64,000 bases of DNA from JANNPJ01 sp965200525 (GCA_965200525.1 OZ241368.1:5518001-5582000), one strand, 5' to 3'. Numbered from the stretch's first letter, positions 1-8,318 are shown. The notes: a model not told the origin generated them from the letters alone. Made by a program: numbers and translations.

Positions 1-83
1 CAAATTTGTTGCTTGCGTCCACTGTACGGTTCCCGAGATACGGTCAGCCACGAACCATGTTCGGGTTGGTATATCTCCATAGA
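1..83 (+). other. 23S-5S rRNA internal transcribed spacer
   Basis: This stretch directly precedes the 5S gene and resembles actinobacterial 23S-5S spacers, including a GTCCACTGTACGGTT-like segment. The 23S gene itself must end just before the window. It would be part of the rRNA precursor and be removed during processing. The assignment is from position and recall of related spacers, not from alignment. Confidence 0.6.
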
Positions 84-200
84 GTTACGGCGGTCATAGC
101 GACAGGGAAACGCCCGGTCCCATTCCGAACCCGGAAGCTAAGCCTGTCTGCGCCGATGGTACTGCACTGGTTACGGTGTGGGAGAGTAGGACGCCGCCGG
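84..200 (+). rRNA. rrf: 5S ribosomal RNA
   Basis: The sequence has the hallmark actinobacterial 5S core: a GTTACGGCGGTCATAGCG start, the CGCCCGGTCCCATTCCGAAC loop, AAGCTAAGCC, the GATGGTACTGC region and GGGAGAGTAGG, ending ACGCCGCCGG. The 5' TTACGGCGG and 3' CGCCG ends pair as the terminal helix. Length is about 117 nt, normal for 5S. It is the last gene of an rRNA operon entering from the left and is followed by a strong hairpin terminator. The exact ends are uncertain by one to three bases. Confidence 0.95.
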
Positions 201-210
201 ACAATCATTA

Positions 211-254
211 GTGTTGGCGGTCACCCATCCGTGGGTGACCGCCAACACTGTTTT
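211..254 (+). terminator. Rho-independent terminator of the rRNA operon
   Basis: A perfect 17-bp stem (GTGTTGGCGGTCACCCA at 211-227 and its exact complement at 232-248) with a TCCG tetraloop is followed by TGTTTT. It starts 10 nt after the 5S gene, as expected for termination of the rRNA transcript. Confidence 0.9.
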
Positions 255-426
255 GCCGACCGGGTATCCTCATGACCGACGGTCTGGCGTTCCGTGCTGC
301 CCGACCCCTGGTGCCGCCTGATCACTCGGCAGTTCCGGTTGCGGCGGCCGAGCCCGACCCGTCGCGTACCGCACGGTCTGCTGATCGTCCGGGTGTGAAT
401 TTCTGAGAAAAGTGGGACTGGGAGTT

Positions 427-3276
427 ATGGCCGGCAAGCCCGAGGGACAGCGTCCGCGATCGACCGGAGGCGGAAGCGCGCCTCGCAGCGGAGCACCGCG
501 GGTCGGTGGTGCGCCGCGAGTTGGTGGCCCGGCCCGCAGTGGTGGTCCCCGAGCCGGCGTCCCGCGCGTGGCCGGCTCCCGGTCAGGCCCCCGAACAGCA
601 GGAACGCCCAAGTTCGGCGGGGCCGGAAGGTCGCCGTCCGGCAACGTCGGTGCGGGTGACCGGTCGTCGACCGGTGGGACCGGCCCGGCCCGGGACGGTT
701 CCCGGTCCGACGGTTCCCGGTCCGATGGCCCCCGGTCGGGCGCTCCTCGGTCGGATGCTCCTTGGTCGGGTGGTCCACGGTCGGGTGGTCCGCAAGCCGG
801 TGGCCCGGCTCGGGGGAACTGGAACCGGGACGGTGGCGGTGGTCGCCCGTCCGGTGGCGGTCGCGACGACCGTGGCGGTCGTCCCGCCCAGGGTGCTCCG
901 CGGGGCAACGCTGCTCCTGGGGCCACGCCCGGACGGCGGGAGTGGACCGAACGTCCACCGCGGGCCGGTGGCAATTCCGGCTATGGCGGGCCGCCGCGTT
1001 CTTCGGCGCCGGGTGGACCGCGTTCCAACGGCGATTCACGCAATGCTCCGCCCCGCTCCGGTGGCGGCTATTCGCGCGACTCCGGTCCGCGCTCGGCTGG
1101 CGGGTATTCACGGGACGAGGGCTCTCGTCCCGGTACTGGCTATTCGCGGGATTCGGCCCCGCGTTCGGGTAGCGGCTATTCGCGGGATTCGGCTCCGCGT
1201 TCCGGCGGTAGCGCCTCGCGCGACGGTGGAAGTTCACGCAGCGGTGGATCGGGCGGCTTCTCCCGGGACGGCGCTGCTCCTCGGGGTGGCAATCCGTCCG
1301 GCCCACGCGGTGGTAGCTACAGCGGTGGCGGAGCTCCGCGAAACTCCGGCCCGACCAATGACCGCTCGTCGGCTCCCCGTGAACGACGGGAATGGGGCGA
1401 TCGGCCGGCCCGAGACAGTTCGGCTCCGCCCACCGGTGGCCCGGGACAGGGTGGAGCCGGGCGCCCGGCCGGCGGCGGACGCCCGGTAGGCGGTGGCGCC
1501 TCGCGTGGTGGCCGCCCGCCGCAGTCCGGTGGGCCTCGCTCGGCCGGTGGCTATTCACGGGACGCCGGGTCGCGACCCGGCGGTTACTCCGGCGACTCGG
1601 GCCAGCGTTCTGAGCGGCCGCAGTCCGGCGGCCCACGCGAGAGCGGCGGGTACTCGCGAGACAGTGCTCCCCGAGGTGGCAGCGGTCAGAGCTACTCGCG
1701 TGACAGTGCGCCGCGTTCGGGTGGCTCGGGTGGTTACTCGCGTGACAGTGCGGCGCGTTCGGGTGGCTCGGGTGGTTACTCGCGTGACAGTGCGGCCCGT
1801 TCGGGTGGCTCGGGTGGTTACTCGCGTGACGCTGGGCCGCGTTCGGGTGGCTCGGGTGGTTACTCGCGTGACGCTGGGCCGCGTTCGGGTGGCTCGGGTG
1901 GTTACTCGCGTGACGCTGGGCCGCGTTCGGGTGGACCGGGCGGTTACTCGCGGGACAGTGGCCCCCGTGCCGGCGGTCAGGGCGGCTCGGCCCGCGACGG
2001 CGGCAGCCGGCCGAGCTCGGGTGGGTACTCGCGCGACGGCGGGCCCGGCGACCGGCCGAATCGGGGCTACGCCCCCCGGGAGAGGCCCGCTACGGACCGG
2101 CCCGCGTCCGATCGGCCGGTGACCGACCGTTCAGCGCCGGATCGGACTCCGTCGGATCGGTCGGCATCGGATCGGTCGGCATCGGGTCGGCCTGGGTCCG
2201 ATCACTCGACGCCGGATCGCCCGACCCAGGACTGGGCTCCGCGCAGTCGCGGCACCGAGGCCGGAGCGAGCCGGTCCGGTCCGGCTCGGTCGTCGGCACC
2301 GCGTTCGGGCCCGGCCCGGTCGGCCGCCCCCCGGGCCGGTTCGACTCATGCGCCGCGCGGTGGCGAGGACCGCGAACGGCGTCCCAAGTTCGCTCGCACC
2401 GACGCCGGCCGGCGCGACCCGGAGATCCCCGAGGGCATCACCGCCGCCGGGCTCGACCGGGAGGTCCGGGCCGAGCTGGCCGGGCTCGGTCGCGAGCTGG
2501 CCGCTGAGACCGGGGCCCACCTGGCCGCGGCCGGTCACTTCTTCGAGTCCGACCCCGAGCGGGCCTGGGGTCACGCGGTCGCGGCCCGGCGCCGGGCCGC
2601 CCGGTTGGGCGTCGTCCGCGAGACGGCCGGGCTGGCCGCCTACCGGGCCGGCCTCTGGGCCGACGCGCTGGCCGAGTTGCGCACGGCCCGCCGGATCACC
2701 GGGTCGTCCATCCACCTGCCGGTGATGGCCGACTCCGAACGTGGTCTGGGCCGGCCCGAGCGGGCACTGGAGCTGGCTCACAGCCCGGAGGCCCGCACCC
2801 TGGACCGCGCGTCCAAGATCGAGCTCCTGATCGTCGAGTCCGGGGCCCGGGCCGACCTGGGCGAGTACGACGCGGCGGTCGTCGTCCTTCAGGTTCCGGA
2901 ACTGGACAGCAAGGCCAACAGCCCGACGCTGGCCCGGCTCCGGTTCGCCTACTCCGAGGCGCTCACCCGCGCCGAACGGGAGAAGGAGGCCGACGCCTGG
3001 CGGGCCCGGGCGATGGACAGTGACCGGGACGGGACCGCCGCCCTGTACGCCGAGGACGACGACGAGTACCAGGTCTTCGACCTGGAGGACGAGGTCGAGG
3101 ACGACGACGCCGACGGTTCCGCGGAACCGTCGGACGTCGAGGACGACGCTGCCGCCGGGGTGGACGGTTCCGCGGAACCGTTTGACGACGACGACGACGA
3201 CAGCGACGACGAGGACGGCGAGGACGCGGTGATCGACGCGTCCGGGTCCGGCCCGGGAGACAAGGACGACGCTTGA
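427..3276 (+). CDS. TPR-like protein with giant Gly/Ser/Arg repeat N-terminus
   Basis: This is the homologue, by position and C-terminal sequence, of the actinobacterial TPR protein encoded upstream of the HAD phosphatase and tlyA (Rv1691 position in M. tuberculosis). Its function is unknown. The first ~670 residues are low complexity, rich in G, S, R, P and D, with many GYSRD-type repeats and RG dipeptides, and are predicted disordered. Residues ~675-870 are Ala/Leu/Arg-rich helical repeats (AELGRELAAETGAHLAAAG, DALAELRTARRITG). The C-terminal ~85 residues are strongly acidic with a run of D. I chose ATG 427 (GGGA 9 nt upstream) over the in-frame GTG at 412. The acidic tail and basic repeat region could interact. 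The stop overlaps the next gene (TTGA). Related proteins usually have a far shorter N-terminal region. Confidence 0.85.
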   Translation: MAGKPEGQRPRSTGGGSAPRSGAPRVGGAPRVGGPARSGGPRAGVPRVAGSRSGPRTAGTPKFGGAGRSPSGNVGAGDRSSTGGTGPARDGSRSDGSRSDGPRSGAPRSDAPWSGGPRSGGPQAGGPARGNWNRDGGGGRPSGGGRDDRGGRPAQGAPRGNAAPGATPGRREWTERPPRAGGNSGYGGPPRSSAPGGPRSNGDSRNAPPRSGGGYSRDSGPRSAGGYSRDEGSRPGTGYSRDSAPRSGSGYSRDSAPRSGGSASRDGGSSRSGGSGGFSRDGAAPRGGNPSGPRGGSYSGGGAPRNSGPTNDRSSAPRERREWGDRPARDSSAPPTGGPGQGGAGRPAGGGRPVGGGASRGGRPPQSGGPRSAGGYSRDAGSRPGGYSGDSGQRSERPQSGGPRESGGYSRDSAPRGGSGQSYSRDSAPRSGGSGGYSRDSAARSGGSGGYSRDSAARSGGSGGYSRDAGPRSGGSGGYSRDAGPRSGGSGGYSRDAGPRSGGPGGYSRDSGPRAGGQGGSARDGGSRPSSGGYSRDGGPGDRPNRGYAPRERPATDRPASDRPVTDRSAPDRTPSDRSASDRSASGRPGSDHSTPDRPTQDWAPRSRGTEAGASRSGPARSSAPRSGPARSAAPRAGSTHAPRGGEDRERRPKFARTDAGRRDPEIPEGITAAGLDREVRAELAGLGRELAAETGAHLAAAGHFFESDPERAWGHAVAARRRAARLGVVRETAGLAAYRAGLWADALAELRTARRITGSSIHLPVMADSERGLGRPERALELAHSPEARTLDRASKIELLIVESGARADLGEYDAAVVVLQVPELDSKANSPTLARLRFAYSEALTRAEREKEADAWRARAMDSDRDGTAALYAEDDDEYQVFDLEDEVEDDDADGSAEPSDVEDDAAAGVDGSAEPFDDDDDDSDDEDGEDAVIDASGSGPGDKDDA
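1651..1986 (+). repeat. 42-bp in-frame tandem repeat, about 8 units
   Basis: Units begin with TAC (Tyr) at 1651, 1693, 1735, 1777, 1819, 1861, 1903 and 1945, exactly 42 bp apart. They encode the 14-residue unit YSRD(S/A)(A/G)(P/A)RSGG(S/P)GG. The central copies are almost identical, pointing to recent expansion. More diverged GYSRD units extend upstream to about 1070. Confidence 0.95.
3113..3130. repeat. 18-bp perfect palindrome, copy 1
   Basis: ACGGTTCCGCGGAACCGT is its own reverse complement. It lies within the acidic-tail coding region, where it encodes DGSAEPS. An identical copy is at 3164-3181, where it encodes DGSAEPF, 51 bp (17 codons) downstream, so both copies are in the same reading phase. 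Confidence 0.85.
3164..3181. repeat. 18-bp perfect palindrome, copy 2
   Basis: This is a second exact copy of the palindrome at 3113-3130, in the same frame. A related imperfect 14-mer (GGTTCCGCAGAACC) occurs at 61588-61601. It may be an in-frame duplication rather than a mobile element. Confidence 0.85.
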
Positions 3277-4346
3277 GAAACGGTCTGATCTCCTCGTCCG
3301 GCCTGCTGGTGGAGGTCTACGACCTCGTCCTGCTCGACCTGGACGGCGTGGTCTACATCGGCCCGGCGGCCGTACCCGGTGCCGCCGAGGCGCTGGACCG
3401 GGTCCGGGCGGCCGGCGTCCGCACGGCGTTCGTGACCAACAACGCCTCCCGGCCGCCGGCCACCGTCGCCGCGCACCTGCGTGAGCTCGGCGTCCAGGCC
3501 GAGGACGACGACGTGGTCAATTCGGCCCAGGCCGCCGCCGCCCTGCTCTCCCGGCGGCTGCCGGCCGGTGCGGCCGTGCTGGTGGTCGGCGGTGAGGGGC
3601 TGTACCGGGCGCTGGAGGCGGTCGGGCTGAAGCCGGTGGCCTCGATGCAGGACGAGCCGTCGGCGGTGGTGCAGGGCTTCAGCCCGGACATCACCTGGAA
3701 GCTGCTGGCCGAAGGTACCCGGGCGGTGCGGTCCGGGTTGCCCTGGATCGCGACCAACACCGACCTCACCGTGCCGACCCCGTTCGGGCCCGCTCCGGGC
3801 AACGGAACTCTGGTCGCCGCGGTCGCCGCGGCCGGGGAGGTCGAGCCCGAGGTGGCCGGAAAGCCGCAGCCGACGCTGTTCCTGGAGGCGGTCGAGCGGT
3901 ACGACGGCAAGCGCCCGCTGGTGGTGGGCGACCGGCTCGACACCGACCTCGAAGGCGCCCGGGCCGCCGGCCTGGACGGCCTGCTCGTGCTCACCGGGGT
4001 GCACCGGGTGCGCGCGGTGGTCGCCGCGGCGCCGAACGCCCGGCCGGCCCTGATCGCCCGCGACCTGAACGGCCTACTGGACGCTCATCCCGGCCCGCAG
4101 CCGGCCGACGCCGGCGGCTGGAGCGTGCACGCCGCGACCGTCCGGATCAGCGACGGGCGGATCGACGTGGTCGCGACCGGGTCCGATCCGCTCGACCTGT
4201 TCCGGGCCGGCTGCGCGGCCGCCTGGGATCACACCGATCAGGCCCACCCCACCGATCCGGCCGACCGAAGCCGACCGGCCCTCGACGCCGGTCCGTTGCT
4301 CGACGCTCTGTACCGCCTCGAGGAAGCCGGGCCCTGGGGACGGTAG
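3273..4346 (+). CDS. HAD-IIA phosphatase, glycerol-3-phosphate phosphatase-like
   Basis: This cytoplasmic HAD-superfamily phosphatase belongs to the NagD/Rv1692 type. Rv1692 dephosphorylates glycerol-3-phosphate in lipid turnover, and the gene position and length (357 aa; Rv1692 is 353) match. Motif I is LLDLDGVVYIG (residues ~18-28, nucleophile DxD), motif II is FVTNN, the motif III Lys is in GKPQPT and motif IV is VGDRLDTD. Residues ~275-357 form an extra C-terminal segment like the GCN5-related domain of Rv1692. The TTG start overlaps the upstream stop as TTGA and has AAGGA 6 nt before it. A GTG at 3309 is the alternative. Substrate is inferred from the orthologue only. Confidence 0.85.
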   Translation: MRNGLISSSGLLVEVYDLVLLDLDGVVYIGPAAVPGAAEALDRVRAAGVRTAFVTNNASRPPATVAAHLRELGVQAEDDDVVNSAQAAAALLSRRLPAGAAVLVVGGEGLYRALEAVGLKPVASMQDEPSAVVQGFSPDITWKLLAEGTRAVRSGLPWIATNTDLTVPTPFGPAPGNGTLVAAVAAAGEVEPEVAGKPQPTLFLEAVERYDGKRPLVVGDRLDTDLEGARAAGLDGLLVLTGVHRVRAVVAAAPNARPALIARDLNGLLDAHPGPQPADAGGWSVHAATVRISDGRIDVVATGSDPLDLFRAGCAAAWDHTDQAHPTDPADRSRPALDAGPLLDALYRLEEAGPWGR

Positions 4347-4394
4347 CGTGGCCGTCGAACCGCGAGCCGCGGTGACGACGCCCGGAGGTGAGGC

Positions 4395-4715
4395 ATGGAG
4401 ACCCACGACGTGACCGCTGACGTCGACCCCGAGCTGAACCGCGACCCCGAGCTGAACCGCGACCCCGAGCTGAGCCTCAACCCTGACCAGAGCTACGATC
4501 ACCGGCCCGAGCCCGAGCCCGAGCCCGAGGTCGAGGCGGCGGCCGACGAGCCGCGGCCCGAGGTCCCGGACCCGCCGCGGACCGGTGACCCCGAGGTCGA
4601 CGCCGCCCTGGCCGTGCTGGCCACCTCGATGGGTGGCCCGCTGGAGGAGCAGCTTGCGGTCTACGAGGCCGCCCACCGCACCCTCCAGGACCGGCTGGCC
4701 GATGTCGAGGGCTGA
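4395..4715 (+). CDS. Small acidic protein of the tlyA locus (Rv1693 position)
   Basis: This 106-residue, strongly acidic protein has no known function. The N-terminal half contains tandem DPELNR repeats (18 bp, three near copies) and a PEPEPE run, probably disordered. The conserved part is the last ~45 residues (DPEVDAALAVLATS..LEEQLAVYEAAHRTLQDRLADV), a predicted helical hairpin typical of the small protein encoded between the HAD phosphatase and tlyA in actinobacteria. GGAGGTG lies 5 nt before the ATG. It sits between genes of one operon, which suggests a role tied to TlyA or the HAD enzyme, but nothing in the sequence proves this. Confidence 0.8.
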   Translation: METHDVTADVDPELNRDPELNRDPELSLNPDQSYDHRPEPEPEPEVEAAADEPRPEVPDPPRTGDPEVDAALAVLATSMGGPLEEQLAVYEAAHRTLQDRLADVEG

Positions 4716-4740
4716 CCCGGCGGCGTTCCCCGGTGCGATC

Positions 4741-4795
4741 TGAAGCGAGCCCGACCCCATGGAGCGAGCCCGACCGTGAAGCGAGGACTGACCCG
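4741..4795 (+). repeat. Three imperfect 17-19 bp tandem repeats before tlyA
   Basis: The motif TGAAGCGAGCCCGACC is repeated at 4741-4759, 4760-4776 (TGGAGCGAGCCCGACC) and 4777-4795 (TGAAGCGAGGACTGACC). It fills most of the 79-bp gap before tlyA. The last unit contains the GCGAGGAC ribosome-binding segment of tlyA, so the repeat may duplicate that segment. Confidence 0.7.
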
Positions 4796-5595
4796 TGCCC
4801 CGGTTGCGACGTCTTGACGCCGAACTGGTCCGCCGCCGGCTGGCCCGATCCCGGGAGCATGCCGCCCGGCTGGTCCAGGAGGGCCGGGTGAGCGTGTCCG
4901 GCACGGTCGCGACCAAGCCGGCCACCCAGGTCGACCCGGCGGTCGGCATCCTGGTCGCGGAGGACTCCAACGACCCCGGATACGCCAGCCGCGGCGGGCA
5001 CAAGCTCGCCGGCGCCCTCGACCACTTCACCGAGCTCGAGGTCAGCGGCCGGCGCTGTCTGGACGCGGGGGCCAGCACCGGCGGGTTCACGGACGTCCTG
5101 CTGCGCCGGGGAGCGCAGCACGTGGTCGCCGTCGACGTCGGCTACGGCCAGCTGGTCTGGGCCCTGCAGCAGGACCCGCGGGTCACTGTGCTCGACCGGA
5201 CGAACATCCGCCAGTTGCTGCCCGAGCAGGTCGCGCCGGCGCCGAGCCTGGTGGTGGCCGACCTGTCGTTCATCTCGCTGCGGATGGTGCTGCCCGCGCT
5301 GGCCAGTGCCGCGTCCCCGGTGGCGGATCTGCTGCTGATGGTGAAGCCTCAGTTCGAGGTCGGCCGGGAGCGGCTGGGCAGTGGCGGTGTTGTCCGGGAT
5401 CCGCAGATCCGGGCGGACGCCGTCCGCTCGGTCGCCGCCGCGGTGGCCGGGCTCGGCCTGGGAGTGCGGGGCATCGTCGCCAGCAGCCTGCCCGGGCCGA
5501 GCGGCAACGTCGAGTTCTTCCTCTGGCTGAGAGCCGACGCCCCACCCCTGGACGACGCGGACCTGGTCCGCGCGGTGACGGAAGGACCTCAATGA
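4795..5595 (+). CDS. tlyA: TlyA family 16S/23S rRNA 2'-O-methyltransferase
   Basis: TlyA-type enzymes methylate 2'-O of C1409 (16S) and C1920 (23S) rRNA and determine capreomycin susceptibility in mycobacteria. The 266-residue length is typical. Residues 1-60 form the S4 RNA-binding domain (LDAELVRRRLARSREHA..LVQEGRV). Residues ~62-250 form the FtsJ/RrmJ methyltransferase fold, with the SAM loop LDAGASTGGFTD. The K-D-K-E tetrad of this fold is visible in GGHKLAG, VADLSF, MVKPQFE and NVEFFL. The GTG start begins 79 nt after the previous gene. The stop overlaps nadK as ATGA, so the two are translationally coupled. Confidence 0.95.
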   Translation: MPRLRRLDAELVRRRLARSREHAARLVQEGRVSVSGTVATKPATQVDPAVGILVAEDSNDPGYASRGGHKLAGALDHFTELEVSGRRCLDAGASTGGFTDVLLRRGAQHVVAVDVGYGQLVWALQQDPRVTVLDRTNIRQLLPEQVAPAPSLVVADLSFISLRMVLPALASAASPVADLLLMVKPQFEVGRERLGSGGVVRDPQIRADAVRSVAAAVAGLGLGVRGIVASSLPGPSGNVEFFLWLRADAPPLDDADLVRAVTEGPQ

Positions 5596-6554
5596 CTCCC
5601 GAGGAGCGGCGGGTTCTGGTACTCGCCCACACCGGTCGGGAAGCGGCTGTGACGGCGGCCGAAGAACTGCTCCAGTTGCTGGTCGTGGCCGGGCTGACGC
5701 CGATGGTGATGCCCACCGAGGCCGCCGGGCTGACCGAGAAGGCCCGGCAGCTGCTTATCGTCGCCGACGTCGACCACCCGCTGGATGGCGCCGAACTGGT
5801 GGTGGTGCTCGGCGGCGACGGCACCATCCTGCGCGGGGCCGAACTGGTCCGCGGCGGCCCGGTGCCGCTGCTCGGGATCAACCTCGGTCACGTCGGCTTC
5901 CTGGCCGAGAGCGAGCGCGACGACCTCAACTACACCGTGCAGCGGATCGCCGCCCGCGACTACGAGGTCGAGGAACGGATGACCCTCGACGTCACCGTGC
6001 ACGCCGACGGCGAGCGGATCGCCCAGATGTGGGCGGTCAACGAGGCCTCGGTCGAGAAGGCCAACCGGGAGCGGCTGATCGAGGTGGTGATCGAGGTCGA
6101 CGGCCGGCCGGTCACCGAGTTCGGCTGCGACGGCGTGATCCTGGCCACCCCGACCGGCTCCACCGCCTACGCCTTCTCGGCCGGCGGCCCGATCGTGTGG
6201 CCCGAGGTCGAGGCGATGCTGGTGACGCCGCTGAGCGCGCACGCGCTGTTCTCCCGGCCGATGGTGGTCGCGCCGAGTTCGATGATGGCGGTGGAGCTGG
6301 TGCCGGACGCGCCCGGCCGGGCGATGCTCTGGTGCGACGGCCGGCGCAGCATGGACCTGCCGCCCGGGGCCCGAGTGGAGGTGCGCCGCTCGGCGGTGCC
6401 GATCCGGCTGGCCCGGCTGGCCCGGCCGCCGTTCACCGACCGGCTGGTGGCCAAGTTCGGGCTGCCCGTGCACGGCTGGCGGGGGCGGGCGTTGCGGTCC
6501 TCGGACCACTCCGAAGTCGTACGTATGTTCCCATCTGTCTCCGCGGCTGACTAG
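5592..6554 (+). CDS. nadK: NAD kinase
   Basis: This enzyme phosphorylates NAD to NADP, using ATP or polyphosphate in actinobacterial homologues. The 320-residue protein carries the family hallmark VLGGDGTILR (residues ~72-81), the LGINLGHVGFLAE segment, the NE..E substrate motif (WAVNEASVEK) and the Gly-rich DGVILATPTGSTAYAFSAGGPIV. It is coupled to tlyA by a 4-bp overlap. Its last 20 codons contain a predicted DNA-damage-type promoter for recN. No missing catalytic residue was seen. Confidence 0.96.
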   Translation: MTPEERRVLVLAHTGREAAVTAAEELLQLLVVAGLTPMVMPTEAAGLTEKARQLLIVADVDHPLDGAELVVVLGGDGTILRGAELVRGGPVPLLGINLGHVGFLAESERDDLNYTVQRIAARDYEVEERMTLDVTVHADGERIAQMWAVNEASVEKANRERLIEVVIEVDGRPVTEFGCDGVILATPTGSTAYAFSAGGPIVWPEVEAMLVTPLSAHALFSRPMVVAPSSMMAVELVPDAPGRAMLWCDGRRSMDLPPGARVEVRRSAVPIRLARLARPPFTDRLVAKFGLPVHGWRGRALRSSDHSEVVRMFPSVSAAD

Positions 6555-6557
6555 GCT
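6535..6557 (+). promoter_or_regulatory. Candidate RecA-NDp (PafBC-type) promoter of recN
   Basis: The actinobacterial LexA-independent damage promoter has the form TTGTCRGTG-N8-TAnnnT. Here CTGTCTCCG (6535-6543), an 8-nt spacer and TAGGCT (6552-6557) fit the spacing and the TGTC core, though only 5 of the 9 upstream positions match. The hexamer ends 6 nt before the recN GTG, predicting a leaderless transcript that starts at or near the initiation codon. Confidence 0.4.
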
Positions 6558-6563
6558 GACGTC

Positions 6564-8318
6564 GTGCTCTTGGAGATGCACCTTCGTGGCCTCGGTGTGA
6601 TTGACGACGCGGTAATGGAATTCGGGCCCGGCCTGACCGTGGTGACCGGCGAGACCGGTGCCGGCAAGACCATGGTCGTGACCGGTCTGGGTCTGTTGAT
6701 GGGCGGTCGGTCCGATCCCGGCGCGGTGCGCGACGGTTACCCCAGTGCCCTGGTCGAGGGCCGGATCAAAGTCGACCCCGCGGGCGCCGCCGCGGCCACC
6801 GCGTTCGAGGCCGGCGCCGAGCTCGAGGATGGCGACGAGCTGATGATCTCCCGGTCGGTGTCGGCCGAGGGGCGCAGCCGGGCCCACCTGGGCGGCCGGG
6901 GGGTGCCGGTGGGCACGCTGATCGTGCTGGCCGGCGACCTGGTCGCGGTGCACGGTCAGAGCGACCAGATCCGGCTGCAGTCGACCACCCGCCAGCGCGA
7001 GTCCCTGGACCGGTTCGCCGGGGCGGCGGTGGCCAAGGCGCTGGCCTCGTACCGGCAGTCCTTCCAGCGACTGCGCGACGTCCAGGCCCGGCTCACCGAC
7101 ATCACCGAGCGGTCCCGGGAGCGCGCCGCCGAGGCCGAGGTGCTGCGGGCCGGCCTGACCGCGATCGAGAAGCTGGCCCCCGAGCCCGGTGAGGACCACG
7201 CGCTGCGGGCCGAGGCCCAGCGGCTGGCTCACGCCGAGGGCCTGCAGCAGGCCGCGGCGACGGCGAACCTGCTGCTCAGCGGCGATTCCGACGGTCGCGG
7301 CGGGGCCTACGTGGTCGGCCTGATGGGCGAGGCCCGGCGCGCTCTGGAGGGAATGGGCGAGCACGACCCGCAACTGGCCAAGCTGGCTGCCCAGGCGGTC
7401 GAGATCGGCTACCTGGTCGACGACCTGGCCACCGAGTGCGCCTCCTACGCGGCCAGCGCCGAGTCCGACCCGGCCCGGCTGGCCTCGGTCGAGGACCGCC
7501 GGGCCGCCCTGACCCAGCTGGTCCGCGGGTACGGCGAGGACGTCGACGAGGCCCTGGCCTGGGCCCAGAAGGCCTCGGTCCGGCTGTACGAGCTGGACGG
7601 CGACGGCGGGGCCCTGGACGAGCTGACCGCCGAGCGGGACACCCTGCGGGCGACCCTCGGGGCCCAGGCGGCCAAGCTGACCCAGGCCCGGGTGAGCGCG
7701 GCGGCCAAGCTGTCCAAGGCGGTCACGGCCGAGCTGCAGGAACTGTCCATGGCCGGGGCCAAGGTGCTGGTCGAAGTCCGGCACCGGGACGACCCGGACG
7801 GCCTGCCGGTCGACCTGGGCGCCGGCTCCCGGCCGGTGGCCTACGGCATCGACGGGATCGACGACGTCGAGATGCAGCTCGCCCCGCACCCGGGCGCGCC
7901 GCTGCGACCGCTCGGCAAGGGCGCCTCCGGCGGCGAGCTGTCCCGGGTGATGCTCGGCCTCGAGGTGGTGCTGGGCGCCGTCGACCCGGTCCCGACGTTC
8001 GTCTTCGACGAGGTCGACGCCGGGGTCGGTGGCCGGGCCGCGCTCGGCATCGGCCGCCGGCTGGCCCGGCTGGCTCGCACCTCCCAGGTGCTCGTCGTCA
8101 CCCATCTGCCGCAGGTGGCGGCGTTCGCCGATCATCACCTGCTGGTGCAGAAGAGCGGCCGGGGCGAGATCACCAGCAGCGGGGTGCACACCCTGGACAC
8201 CGCCGGCCGGGTCCGCGAACTGGCCCGGATGCTGGGCGGGGTCGAGGATTCCGGGTCGGCTCAGGCCCACGCCGAGGAGCTGCTGCAGCTGGCCGAGTCG
8301 GACCGGGCCCCGGCCTGA
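6564..8318 (+). CDS. recN: DNA repair protein RecN
   Basis: RecN is an SMC-like ATPase acting at double-strand breaks. The 584-residue protein begins MLLEMHLRGLGVIDDAVMEF and has Walker A in GETGAGKTM (residues ~30-38), a central coiled-coil rich in A, E, R and L (residues ~150-370), the ABC signature GGELSRVMLGLE and Walker B VFDEVDAGVGG, then THLPQVAAFADHH. The GTG start at 6564 gives the normal RecN N-terminus with no ribosome-binding site but a TAGGCT hexamer 6 nt upstream. It lies 9 nt after nadK. Damage-inducible expression is inferred from the candidate promoter. Confidence 0.96.
   Translation: MLLEMHLRGLGVIDDAVMEFGPGLTVVTGETGAGKTMVVTGLGLLMGGRSDPGAVRDGYPSALVEGRIKVDPAGAAAATAFEAGAELEDGDELMISRSVSAEGRSRAHLGGRGVPVGTLIVLAGDLVAVHGQSDQIRLQSTTRQRESLDRFAGAAVAKALASYRQSFQRLRDVQARLTDITERSRERAAEAEVLRAGLTAIEKLAPEPGEDHALRAEAQRLAHAEGLQQAAATANLLLSGDSDGRGGAYVVGLMGEARRALEGMGEHDPQLAKLAAQAVEIGYLVDDLATECASYAASAESDPARLASVEDRRAALTQLVRGYGEDVDEALAWAQKASVRLYELDGDGGALDELTAERDTLRATLGAQAAKLTQARVSAAAKLSKAVTAELQELSMAGAKVLVEVRHRDDPDGLPVDLGAGSRPVAYGIDGIDDVEMQLAPHPGAPLRPLGKGASGGELSRVMLGLEVVLGAVDPVPTFVFDEVDAGVGGRAALGIGRRLARLARTSQVLVVTHLPQVAAFADHHLLVQKSGRGEITSSGVHTLDTAGRVRELARMLGGVEDSGSAQAHAEELLQLAESDRAPA

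Noticed and set aside
425..1636. Long alternative frames on both strands over the repeat region of the first CDS
   Set aside because: They follow from the GC-rich repeats. Only the frame at 427-3276 joins to the conserved TPR-like C-terminus and overlaps the next gene correctly.
1651..1986. CRISPR-like regular spacing of 42-bp units
   Set aside because: Units are contiguous with no spacers, stay in frame and encode a protein repeat, so this is a coding minisatellite.
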